In this document: one piece after another, positions 8,304 through 15,902 of the stretch
Layout: each line of letters opens with the position of its first letter
Position numbering within the stretch: the first letter of the stretch is position 1
Assembly: GCF_030053115.1 (NCBI RefSeq)
Contig: NZ_CP125619.1
Span: 5,219,501 to 5,283,500, forward strand
DNA length: 64,000 nt
Reading direction: 5' to 3'
Origin: Pseudomonas svalbardensis
GTDB taxonomy: Bacteria > Pseudomonadota > Gammaproteobacteria > Pseudomonadales > Pseudomonadaceae
Made by a program: the position numbers and the translations under genes
The notes under the pieces: generated by a model
The model's input: only the letters and a program-made list of their open reading frames with translations
Databases searched by the model: none
What the model was told of the DNA's origin: nothing

Positions 8304-8738
8304 GTGGAACACTCGCTCTTAGTTTGGTTGTTGCCGACTCTTGCCCTGGTTGTGGGTGTCGCCATTGGTTTCCTGATCGCTCGCCTGGTGCCGAATGCCG
8401 CTCCTAGCAGCACACAACGTCAGCTGGATGACGTTCAGGAACGTTTCGACAGTTATCAGAACGAGGTGGTCACCCACTTCAATAGCACTGCAACACTGGT
8501 CAAGAAGCTGACTCAGAGCTATCAGGAGGTGCAGGATCACCTCGCCGAGGGTGCCAACCGCCTGGCCCTGGACGAGCAAACCCGCCAACGCCTGCTGGCC
8601 TCCCTGCACGCCGACGCGGCAGTGGCCCCACGGGAACGCCTGACGCCGCCGCGCAATCAGGAGCCGCCTCGTGATTACGCCCCCAAAGCCCCGAACGCGC
8701 CGGGCATGCTCGATGAGCATTACGGCCTGAAGAAGTAA
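8304..8738 (+). CDS. DUF1043 inner-membrane protein, ZapG/YhcB-like
   Basis: A 144-residue protein starting with GTG behind a good GAGGAAGGA ribosome-binding site. One N-terminal membrane segment (about residues 5-27, LLPTLALVVGVAIGFLIARL) is followed by a predicted coiled coil (about 35-95) and a Pro-rich tail. This is the YhcB/ZapG (DUF1043) layout; the E. coli protein links cell division and envelope synthesis. Interestingly zapE is on the same segment of chromosome. A shared terminator follows. Confidence 0.85.
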   Translation: MEHSLLVWLLPTLALVVGVAIGFLIARLVPNAAPSSTQRQLDDVQERFDSYQNEVVTHFNSTATLVKKLTQSYQEVQDHLAEGANRLALDEQTRQRLLASLHADAAVAPRERLTPPRNQEPPRDYAPKAPNAPGMLDEHYGLKK

Positions 8739-8756
8739 TCAGGTTTCGCGCGATAC

Positions 8757-8799
8757 AAAAAAGCCCGCCCGATCTGTTAAGGATCGGGCGGGCTTTTTT
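8757..8799. terminator. Bidirectional terminator
   Basis: A 14-bp stem (AAGCCCGCCCGATC at 8761-8774 with GATCGGGCGGGCTT at 8782-8795) has an A-run before and T-run after. It ends the ZapG-like gene on the plus strand and the OmpA-like gene on the minus strand. Confidence 0.9.
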
Positions 8800-8822
8800 A
8801 CGCCTGGGGTTCAGTCAGGCTG

Positions 8823-9539
8823 TTACTGGTACTGCTGAGTCGGTTGCTGATACTGCTGACCCGGAATCGCCTTCAGGTTGACCTCGACCCGGCGGTTCTG
8901 CGCCCGACCATTGACGTCACCGTTGCTGGCAATCGGGTTATCCGGGCCGGCACCGCGAGCCGACAGGTTGGCACCGCTCACGCCCTGAGACGTCAGGTAA
9001 GTGGCCACGCTCTGGGCGCGACGCTGGGACAGGTCCATGTTGTGCTGGCGGCTGCCGGTGCTGTCGGTGAAACCGACGATCTCGATCTGGTTCTGACTGA
9101 ACTCCTTGAGCGAGCCTGCCAGATTGTTCAGCGGCTGGTAGAAACTCGACGCGATGTTCGCCGAATCGGTAGCGAAGGTGATGTTGCCCGGCATGATCAG
9201 TTTGATCTGATCCCCCTGGCGCTGCACTTCCACCCCGGTGTTGGCCATGCTGGCGCGCAGCTTCTTCTCCTGCTGGTCGGCGTAATACCCGTAACCAGCG
9301 GCGGAAGCACCGACAACGGCAGCGCCAATCAGCGCGCCCTTGCCACGGTTGTCGTGACCGATGGCGGCACCGGCCAACGCACCGGCCAGAGCGCCGAGGC
9401 CGCCGTATTTGGCGGTTTTACTCATGCCCGTGGAACCACCGTCGGCCTGGCCCTGGTTGTCGTAAGGGTTAGGTGAGGCGCAGCCAGACAGCAAGGCCAC
9501 AGCCGTAGCGACAATAATCAAACGCTGCTTGGTGAACAT
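8823..9539 (-). CDS. OmpA-family lipoprotein with glycine zipper (YiaD-like)
   Basis: A 238-residue lipoprotein. The signal peptide ends at the lipobox LLSGC (Cys20). A glycine-zipper region follows (about residues 46-88, GGLGALAGALAGAAIG then GKGALIGAAVVGASAAG). The C-terminal OmpA peptidoglycan-binding domain (about 105-225) carries IEIVGFTDSTG and the LSQRRAQSV motif. The end is Gln/Tyr-rich (QQYQQPTQQYQ). The family tethers outer membrane to peptidoglycan. The call to YiaD is by layout only. Confidence 0.88.
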   Translation of the reverse strand: MFTKQRLIIVATAVALLSGCASPNPYDNQGQADGGSTGMSKTAKYGGLGALAGALAGAAIGHDNRGKGALIGAAVVGASAAGYGYYADQQEKKLRASMANTGVEVQRQGDQIKLIMPGNITFATDSANIASSFYQPLNNLAGSLKEFSQNQIEIVGFTDSTGSRQHNMDLSQRRAQSVATYLTSQGVSGANLSARGAGPDNPIASNGDVNGRAQNRRVEVNLKAIPGQQYQQPTQQYQ

Positions 9540-9655
9540 GAAGAGCTCCTACTTTTTGCATTCTGTGGTGCAACGGACTAAGGCATTAAACCTTCGCGGG
9601 CGTTGGATCATTGCAGATGAAAATAATTCCGCCACGCCCCTCACAACGTTAGAAA

Positions 9656-10300
9656 TCACGCCCGCACAAAAGGGTTCTCGCGCATTTCATCGCCCAGACG
9701 CGTGTCGGGACCATGCCCGGTTACCACCGTCGCCTCTTCGTCGAGGGTATACAGCCGCTGCTTGATCGACCGCACGATGGTCGCCTGATCGCCACCCCAC
9801 AAATCCGTGCGCCCTACCCCGCGACGAAACAACGTGTCACCGGCAATCAGCAGCTTAGCCTCTGAAAACCAAAAGCTCATGGAGCCCGGCGTATGACCTG
9901 GCGTGTGCAACGCTACGCCGCAACCGCACGCCAGTTCTTCATCATCGGCCAACCAGCGATCCGGCGACGGCACCGGCGTGTAAGGCACACCGAACATCTG
10001 GCACTGCATCTCCAGGTTGTCCCAGAGAAATTGATCTTCTTTATGCAAATGCAGGGTTGCGCCGGTTTTCTCCTTCAACTGACCGGAAGCCAGGAAGTGA
10101 TCGAGGTGCGCATGGGTATGAATGATGCTGACCACTTTCAGGCCTAGTGCGTCGAGCCGCGCGAGGATCAGTTCGTGATTACCGCCCGGATCGACCACGA
10201 TGGCCTTTTTGGTGATCGGGTCGCCGATGATCGTGCAGTTGCACTGCAACGGGCCGACGGGGAAGGTTTCGCGGATGAGGGCTGTATTCGGGGTTTGCAT
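9656..10300 (-). CDS. MBL-fold metallo-hydrolase (glyoxalase II-like)
   Basis: A 214-residue metallo-beta-lactamase-fold hydrolase. The metal motif HTHAHLDH is intact, followed by HTPGHTPGS and the distal ligands in IAGDTLF and TGHGPDT. Length and layout match the YcbL/GloB-like group that hydrolyses thioesters such as S-lactoylglutathione. The start is placed at MQTPNTALIRETF; an in-frame ATG 48 nt upstream has no family support. Substrate cannot be fixed from sequence. Confidence 0.88.
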   Translation of the reverse strand: MQTPNTALIRETFPVGPLQCNCTIIGDPITKKAIVVDPGGNHELILARLDALGLKVVSIIHTHAHLDHFLASGQLKEKTGATLHLHKEDQFLWDNLEMQCQMFGVPYTPVPSPDRWLADDEELACGCGVALHTPGHTPGSMSFWFSEAKLLIAGDTLFRRGVGRTDLWGGDQATIVRSIKQRLYTLDEEATVVTGHGPDTRLGDEMRENPFVRA

Positions 10301-10428
10301 GGGTTTAATCCTGGTGCCAAGGCTGGGTACTGCGGTTGTGATCCGCAAAATTGATAGGTTATCCTCGCGCCGCGCCTATTTTGAAACAAGACGGCAGGAA
10401 GCCAATGCCCGGTTCAAACGACTCTAGA

Positions 10429-10444
10429 AGCGTTTTTTAACGCT
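10429..10444. repeat. Perfect inverted repeat before the leader ORF
   Basis: AGCGTT-TTTT-AACGCT forms a 6-bp perfect stem with a T4 loop, 21 bp before the leader ATG at 10466. It could be a repressor site, an mRNA hairpin or a weak terminator; the sequence does not decide. Confidence 0.4.
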
Positions 10445-10465
10445 CAGCCCAAAAAGGATAATCCC

Positions 10466-10528
10466 ATGCAAGAAGACTATCTCCTTCGTCAGGACATTAA
10501 AGGTATCGAAGCCTGGGCACAGGTCTGA
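10466..10528 (+). CDS. Putative 20-residue leader peptide ahead of the PP2C gene
   Basis: ATG-initiated ORF encoding MQEDYLLRQDIKGIEAWAQV, with a good AAGGAT ribosome-binding site 6 nt upstream. Its TGA is separated from the next ATG by only three bases (ACC). The downstream PP2C gene itself lacks a clear Shine-Dalgarno, so translation coupling is likely. It may be a true leader peptide or the remnant of a longer upstream gene. I recognise no family. Confidence 0.45.
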   Translation: MQEDYLLRQDIKGIEAWAQV

Positions 10529-10531
10529 ACC

Positions 10532-11350
10532 ATGCCTGAGATCCCGGTAGACTTCAGCTGTAAAACGACCTGCGCGTTTGTGGCAGGACGCTCGCACCTC
10601 AAGACTCAAACGCCTTGCCAGGACTATGTCGCGGCCAGAGAGTCCAACGAGGTGACCTGCATTTCATTGGCCGATGGGGCTGGCTCCAGAGCCAAATCCG
10701 AAATCGGCGCTCAAGTAGCGGTCACGGCTACCCTGGCCTTTGTCTGCAAAAACTTTGAAAGCCTCTGGCAAAACATGGACAAACACAACGCGAAGGCAGC
10801 CCAGCGACTGGTTAATCGCTGCCTGGACGCGTTCAGACGCAAATCTGCAAAGCTTGGCGGCGATATCAACGACCTGGCTTCTACCTTGTCGTTCGTCGCT
10901 TACTCACGAGGCCGCTACCTGGCAGGTCACTTGGGCGATGGCGTCATCGCAAGCGTTGATGCGGACGGACAACTTCTGGTCCTTTCTCATCCAGAAAATG
11001 GCGAGTCGGCCAATACCGCCCCGTTGCTGACTGACCATAAAGCGGCGTCGCGGCTCAGGTTGTACCGTGGGCAAATCGAAGCCACGACTGGCTTCGCGAT
11101 CATGAGCGACGGCACCACAGAAAGCCTCTATGACAAATCCAGCGGCGTCCCCGCCCCGGCGATCCAAAAGCTGCTGGAATGGAATGCAACGTTGCCCAGA
11201 AAAAAAATGAAGGAAGTGTTGGGTGATAATTTGCAACAGTCCATTGCCAGTAAAACCGGAGATGACTGCTCCATAGGCTTACTGTCGATCCTGAAGCACT
11301 CCGTCGACGTGGGGCAGTCATCCGGAGTGACTGTCTCAGAGGAGAAATGA
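10532..11350 (+). CDS. PP2C-type Ser/Thr protein phosphatase
   Basis: A 272-residue protein of the bacterial PP2C_2 type. Metal-binding motifs are visible: an early CQDY acid, SLADGAGSR (about residues 46-54), GHLGDGVIA (about 130) and the terminal TGDDCSIGLLS (about 245-255). It should dephosphorylate Ser/Thr on proteins using Mn2+ or Mg2+. Close relatives usually sit beside a VWA-domain (TerY-like) protein and a protein kinase; neither is present here. It follows a 20-codon ORF with three bases between. Base composition is somewhat lower in GC than neighbouring genes. Confidence 0.82.
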   Translation: MPEIPVDFSCKTTCAFVAGRSHLKTQTPCQDYVAARESNEVTCISLADGAGSRAKSEIGAQVAVTATLAFVCKNFESLWQNMDKHNAKAAQRLVNRCLDAFRRKSAKLGGDINDLASTLSFVAYSRGRYLAGHLGDGVIASVDADGQLLVLSHPENGESANTAPLLTDHKAASRLRLYRGQIEATTGFAIMSDGTTESLYDKSSGVPAPAIQKLLEWNATLPRKKMKEVLGDNLQQSIASKTGDDCSIGLLSILKHSVDVGQSSGVTVSEEK

Positions 11351-11404
11351 CCGAAAACTTCTGATCGCAAGGCCCAACTTGTTTCGGAGGTCTTCAAACG
11401 GCGA

Positions 11405-14140
11405 TTACTGCAATACACCCAACTCTTTTGCCCTGGCGACCGCTTGCGTGCGCCGTTCAACCCCAAGCTTGCTGTTGATATGGCTGGCATGGGTTTTCAC
11501 CGTGTGCAGCGAAATGAACAGCTGGTCGCTGATCTCCTGATTCGAACAGCCTTGGGCGATCAGTCGCAGGACAGCCATTTCCCGCGTACTGAGTTGTTCC
11601 GCCGCAGTGGATGACTCCGCGGGACGGGCTGCCACTGTCGGAAGCTGTTCTGAAAGGCTCTGTGAAACGGGTGTCGGCGCACTGAGTTGAAGTTGTCCAC
11701 GCAGCCAGTCCGGATGTTCAGCCAACAACCTGTCAAACGGTTGCAGCACTCCTCCGGCCGCAGCTTCCAGTGCCTGACTAAAGGCCTTACGGGCTTCGGG
11801 TTCGCGCCCGCCCCCCAGCAACAACGTCACTTTCTGAGTCAGTGCCATCACGCTGAGCAGTTGCCTGCCCGTTTGCTGCCCATGCTCTAGCAACGCATTC
11901 AATCGTCCTTCGGCCAGCATCGGCTGCCCCTGAATGACCTCCAGCAAGGCCTGTTGCAACTCGATATGCAGCGGCAGTTGCGGATGAAACTCCGGAGGGG
12001 CTGCCGCGTGTTCACCGTTATAGGTCTGGCCCAAGCGAGCGAGCCAGGCTTCGGCCAGATCGGTACGCCCCTGCGCCAGCCAGAGTTCGCATTTGACCAG
12101 GGTGATCATCGCCAGGTAGTAGATCGGTGGCACGTCCCAGATGTGCATCAGGCGCTCGGCTTCGGCAAGTTCAGCGAAGGCTTTGGCGAATTCGCCGCTG
12201 CTGCCCTCCAGCCTGGCGATCACGCAGTGGCCGATCAATACGCTGATATCACGACAGGCGCGTGCTTCATTCAAACCGGCTTGCAAGCGTGCCCGCGCGG
12301 CTTGGGGCTGCAAGCGCAGGGCTAACAAAAAGCCTTCGTACAAAGTCAGTCGGGCGCGTACGGCATAGAGCCGTTGCGGGGATAACCGTTGCAGGCGTTG
12401 CTGCCCCTGGCGCACTTCATCCAGCGCACGAAGGATTTCCCCTCGTGCTTGCAGCACGCGAGCGCGGTCGTAATGGGCCAGCGCTTCGAACAGCGGGTTG
12501 CCGACCCGTTGCGCCAACTCCAGAGACTCACGGTTCAACCCGCGGGCACGCCACAAGTCGCCGTCGGCAATGGCCAGGTTGGACAGGGTCGAGAGGCACA
12601 TCAGGCGCTGCCCGTAGCGTTTGGCGGGCAGGCTCTCCTGCGCTTCGGTGCAGTAGAGCAGCGTCAGCTCACGATTGCCGCGCCCGCGAGCGATGATCCC
12701 GCTCAGGGCCAGCCATTGCGCCAGCATGGATTTCTGCGCAGTGGCGGACGGGGCCGGCAGGAAGCGGCTCAAATGACTGGCCAGTTCCTCGGCGGCGTCC
12801 AGCTGACAAGCCAGCCCCAACGCCCAGCTGTACAACACGATCAGCCGTGGTGTGCTGATCAGCAGGCTGTCGGGCAAGTCCATTTTCCAGCGCAGCAACA
12901 TGCCGACGTTCTGTTCGGCCAGCAGTTGTTCTTCGGAGAGGTTCTGCACCAGGTTCGCCGCGACGTCCAGATGCCCGGCGCGCAATGCCTGCTCCACCGC
13001 TTCATCGAGCAGCCCCTGGGCATTGAACCAGCGACAGGCGCGCAGGTGCAGGCTGGCCGCCGGCACCATCGCTTGCGCGGTAGGCCGGGTGCGCAACAGG
13101 TCGGAAAACAAGTGGTGGTAGCGGTACCAGTGACCGTTTTCATCCAGTGGCACCAGGAACACCTGATGGGCCAGCAGAAAACGCAGGATCTCGGCACTGT
13201 CATGGGCTTCGCGAACGGCGTCGCACAGTTCGCTGCAAAAGCGTTCCTGAGGTGCTGTGTCGTAAAGGAATGACTGCACCTCGGCGGGCAGACAATCGAT
13301 GACTTCTTCCAGCAGATAATCGCGGATCAGCCCTTCCCCGCCATGCAGCGTCTGCGGCAAAGCACCCTGGGTACCCGCTTCGGACGCCGCCAGTAGCCAG
13401 AAACGCAGTCCGGCGACCCAACCTTCGCTGCGCTGGATGAGGCTCTCCAGCGCTTCGCCGCGCAAGGAACTGCTATGACGATCAAGCAGGGTCAAGGCTT
13501 CATCGTGAGTCAGGCGCAAGTCCTGTTCATTCAACTCGAGCAGTTGCCGTGACAGCCGCAGGCGCGCCAGATGCCAATCTGGTCGCTGCCGACTGGTGAC
13601 CATGACCAGCAAGCCGTCAGGCAGGTGATTGAGGAAAAATTGCAGGCAGCGATCGAGAACCGGGCCCTGTGCCAGATGGTAGTCATCCAGCACCAACAGC
13701 AGAGGCGTACTTGCAGACAAGTGCACGGTCAACTCATCGAGCAAACCGTCCAGCCATTCTTCAAAGGCAAACGGTTGATGCCGCTGGCGCATTTTCAGCA
13801 GGCCCAGGGACTTGCTGCCCAGTTGCGGAAAAAAGTCCTGGAGGCCTTCGAGCAACCGCTCGAGAAAACGTCCGGGATCGCTGTCTCGCGGACTCAACCC
13901 CAGCCACAGACTTTGCCAGTGAGCCGGCAAGCCCTGACAGAACTCCACCGCCAACGAACTCTTGCCAAACCCCGCCGGTGCGCTGACCAGCAACAGCCTG
14001 CCACCGAGGCCCGCACTCAGGCGCTCGCACAGACGAGGCCGCAGCACATGGCCGTCGGGCAATGGAGGCCGAAAAAAACGCCCGTCCAGTACCGCGATGG
14101 CAACGCTTGCAGGGCCCGGGTGTGGGGACAGATCAGTCAT
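11405..14140 (-). CDS. MalT-type (LAL) LuxR transcriptional regulator
   Basis: A 911-residue ATP-binding regulator of the LuxR family. A Walker A motif SAPAGFGKSS lies at about residues 53-62 and a Walker B-like LLLVLDDYHLA at about 145-155, giving an NTPase (STAND) module. A long helical TPR-like region fills about 350-830. A C-terminal LuxR HTH (about 850-911, LSTREMAVLRLIAQGCSNQEISDQL broken here for length) ends the protein. In the MalT model, ligand and ATP binding drive oligomerisation and activation. It lies upstream of DUF1329/DUF1302/AMP-ligase genes on the same strand and is a plausible activator of them. Confidence 0.88.
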   Translation of the reverse strand: MTDLSPHPGPASVAIAVLDGRFFRPPLPDGHVLRPRLCERLSAGLGGRLLLVSAPAGFGKSSLAVEFCQGLPAHWQSLWLGLSPRDSDPGRFLERLLEGLQDFFPQLGSKSLGLLKMRQRHQPFAFEEWLDGLLDELTVHLSASTPLLLVLDDYHLAQGPVLDRCLQFFLNHLPDGLLVMVTSRQRPDWHLARLRLSRQLLELNEQDLRLTHDEALTLLDRHSSSLRGEALESLIQRSEGWVAGLRFWLLAASEAGTQGALPQTLHGGEGLIRDYLLEEVIDCLPAEVQSFLYDTAPQERFCSELCDAVREAHDSAEILRFLLAHQVFLVPLDENGHWYRYHHLFSDLLRTRPTAQAMVPAASLHLRACRWFNAQGLLDEAVEQALRAGHLDVAANLVQNLSEEQLLAEQNVGMLLRWKMDLPDSLLISTPRLIVLYSWALGLACQLDAAEELASHLSRFLPAPSATAQKSMLAQWLALSGIIARGRGNRELTLLYCTEAQESLPAKRYGQRLMCLSTLSNLAIADGDLWRARGLNRESLELAQRVGNPLFEALAHYDRARVLQARGEILRALDEVRQGQQRLQRLSPQRLYAVRARLTLYEGFLLALRLQPQAARARLQAGLNEARACRDISVLIGHCVIARLEGSSGEFAKAFAELAEAERLMHIWDVPPIYYLAMITLVKCELWLAQGRTDLAEAWLARLGQTYNGEHAAAPPEFHPQLPLHIELQQALLEVIQGQPMLAEGRLNALLEHGQQTGRQLLSVMALTQKVTLLLGGGREPEARKAFSQALEAAAGGVLQPFDRLLAEHPDWLRGQLQLSAPTPVSQSLSEQLPTVAARPAESSTAAEQLSTREMAVLRLIAQGCSNQEISDQLFISLHTVKTHASHINSKLGVERRTQAVARAKELGVLQ

Positions 14141-14282
14141 GGCCGGCTCTTGTTTGAATGGCGGTTGGCGGCGTTGCAGATGTCCGCAGCCTAGCGGTAA
14201 ACGAAGAGGGAATGAAGGTTATTGCTACAAATGGCTACAAAAAGAATACAAGCAGAAGTATCCACTTGATCTGCACTCACCT

Positions 14283-14431
14283 TGTAGCAGCTGTCGAGCC
14301 TGCGAGGCTGCGTTCGGCTGCGAAGCAGTCGTAAAACCTGAATGCAAGGTTGTCCTGAAGCACCGCAGCGTTTGACTTCACGACTGCTCCGCAGCCTCGA
14401 CAGCTGCTACAGCTGCTACAGCTGCTACAGC
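14283..14431. repeat. Large REP/REPIN palindrome with a 9-bp tandem repeat
   Basis: TGTAGCAGCTG... at 14283 and its inverted copy ...CAGCTGCTACAG at about 14399-14410 bracket a roughly 150-bp imperfect palindrome containing GCAGTCGTAAAAC and its complement. The right end carries the 9-mer AGCTGCTAC three times (14402-14428). The same REP class recurs at 34603-34736. Confidence 0.75.
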
Positions 14432-14446
14432 GATCTTTGTGAACTG

Positions 14447-14482
14447 AAAAAAAAACGCCCCGAACCAGTCGGGGCGTTTTTC
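14447..14482 (-). terminator. Intrinsic terminator of the DUF1302-DUF1329 operon
   Basis: An 8-bp stem CGCCCCGA (14456-14463) / TCGGGGCG (14469-14476) is followed on the minus strand by a long T-run. It lies 28 bp after the DUF1329 stop. Confidence 0.85.
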
Positions 14483-14509
14483 GAGGATGCGGCCTCTGTT
14501 CAGGGCAGC

Positions 14510-15874
14510 TTAGCGAACACCCTCCTGGCGCAGAGCCGCCGGAGTGAAGTCGCTGGTGGTGGCAGTGAAGCCAAAGTCATACGCCGATTTCTCTTCGTTC
14601 TTCATGCCCAGTGCCAGGTAGCGGCCCGATTGCAGGTCGTACAAGGTTTCCAGGGTGTACCACGGCACTTGAACGTTGTAGTAATTCTGGGAGTGAGCTT
14701 CCGCCACACGCCACAGTTGATTACGACCGTCGTAGTGGTCGATCACGGCCGCTTGCCAGGTGTCTTCGTCGATGTAGAAGTCACGCTTGGCGTAGATGTG
14801 ACGCTGACCTTCCTTCAAGGTAGCCACCACATGCCAGACCCGACGCAGCTCGTAACGAGTCAGGTCCTGGTTGATGTGACCGGCTTTGATGATGTCGTCG
14901 TACTTGAGTTGCGGCGAGTCGAGTTTGTAGGCGTCGGAGGCGATGTACATCTCTTTCTTGCCTTCGAGTTTCCAGTCGTAACGATCCGGTGCACCGTTGT
15001 ACATGTCCAGGTTGTCGGAGGTACGCAGGCCATCGGCTGCGGTGCCCGGCCCGTCATAGGACACTTGTGGTGCGCGACGCACACGACGCTGACCGGCGTT
15101 GTAGACCCACGCCGAACGTGGCTCTTTTACCTGGTCGAGGGTTTCGTGCACCAGCAGCACACCACCGGCCAAACGTGCCGGCGCGGTCACTTTCTGCTTG
15201 AAGTAGAACAGGATGTTGCCCGGGTTCGCCGGATCGTAATCCTTCATCTTGTCGCGGAACACGAACTGGTCCTGGAAGTACACCAGGCTGTACGAACCGT
15301 TCGGCTGCGGCGTGGCCTGGGTCACCAGACGGGTCACGCTGCCACCGCGATAGCGGGTAATGTGGTTCCAGATGACTTCCACGCCGGTCTTCGGAATCGG
15401 GAATGGGATTGCGGTTTCGAAGTTCTCCAGACCGTTGCCGCCGGACACCAGGTTAGTGGCGGTGGCGTTTTTCTTGATGGAGGCAAACACGGCATCCGGC
15501 ACGGTCGCGCCGCGATGGGACGGATAGACCGGCATTTTGAAGGTTTCCGGGTAGCGCTTGAACATCGCGTACTGGCCCGGTGCGAGTTTGTCCTTGTACT
15601 GGTCGACGTTCTGCGCCGTGATGGTGAACAGTGGTTTTTCACTGGCGAACGGGTCGGACAGGAAACCTTTGCCGTCGACGGTGCCGGCGTTTTTCGCCAT
15701 TGGCTTCCAGGCCGGGATCGAACCGTCGGCGTTGCCCGCCATCTCGGCGCCCATCGGGGTCAGGCTCTTGCCCAGTTTGTCCGCTTCGGCCGCAGGGACC
15801 GCAGCCATGACGCTGGTCGCCAGCAGCGTAAGCCCCAGAAATCCAGCGTGGAACAGACTCTTTGTCGTTTTCAT
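14510..15874 (-). CDS. DUF1329 outer-membrane-associated lipid-handling protein
   Basis: A 454-residue exported protein with a Sec signal peptide (about residues 1-25, FLGLTLLATSVMAA). The rest matches the DUF1329 layout (LolA/LolB-like beta fold by family knowledge) with the typical YPETFKMPVYPSHRGATVPD and DFYIDEDTWQAAVIDHYDGR regions. It starts 28 bp after DUF1302 and ends at a terminator, so the two form one operon. I recall that mutants in the P. putida homologues show fitness defects on fatty esters or related substrates, suggesting a role in hydrophobic substrate handling at the outer membrane. No catalytic motif is evident. Confidence 0.85.
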   Translation of the reverse strand: MKTTKSLFHAGFLGLTLLATSVMAAVPAAEADKLGKSLTPMGAEMAGNADGSIPAWKPMAKNAGTVDGKGFLSDPFASEKPLFTITAQNVDQYKDKLAPGQYAMFKRYPETFKMPVYPSHRGATVPDAVFASIKKNATATNLVSGGNGLENFETAIPFPIPKTGVEVIWNHITRYRGGSVTRLVTQATPQPNGSYSLVYFQDQFVFRDKMKDYDPANPGNILFYFKQKVTAPARLAGGVLLVHETLDQVKEPRSAWVYNAGQRRVRRAPQVSYDGPGTAADGLRTSDNLDMYNGAPDRYDWKLEGKKEMYIASDAYKLDSPQLKYDDIIKAGHINQDLTRYELRRVWHVVATLKEGQRHIYAKRDFYIDEDTWQAAVIDHYDGRNQLWRVAEAHSQNYYNVQVPWYTLETLYDLQSGRYLALGMKNEEKSAYDFGFTATTSDFTPAALRQEGVR

Positions 15875-15902
15875 AGGTGTGTTCGTCCTGAAAATACAGT
15901 GC

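Noticed and set aside
14402..14428. Tandem 9-mers as a possible CRISPR-like array
   Set aside because: Only three contiguous copies without spacers; part of a REP palindrome.
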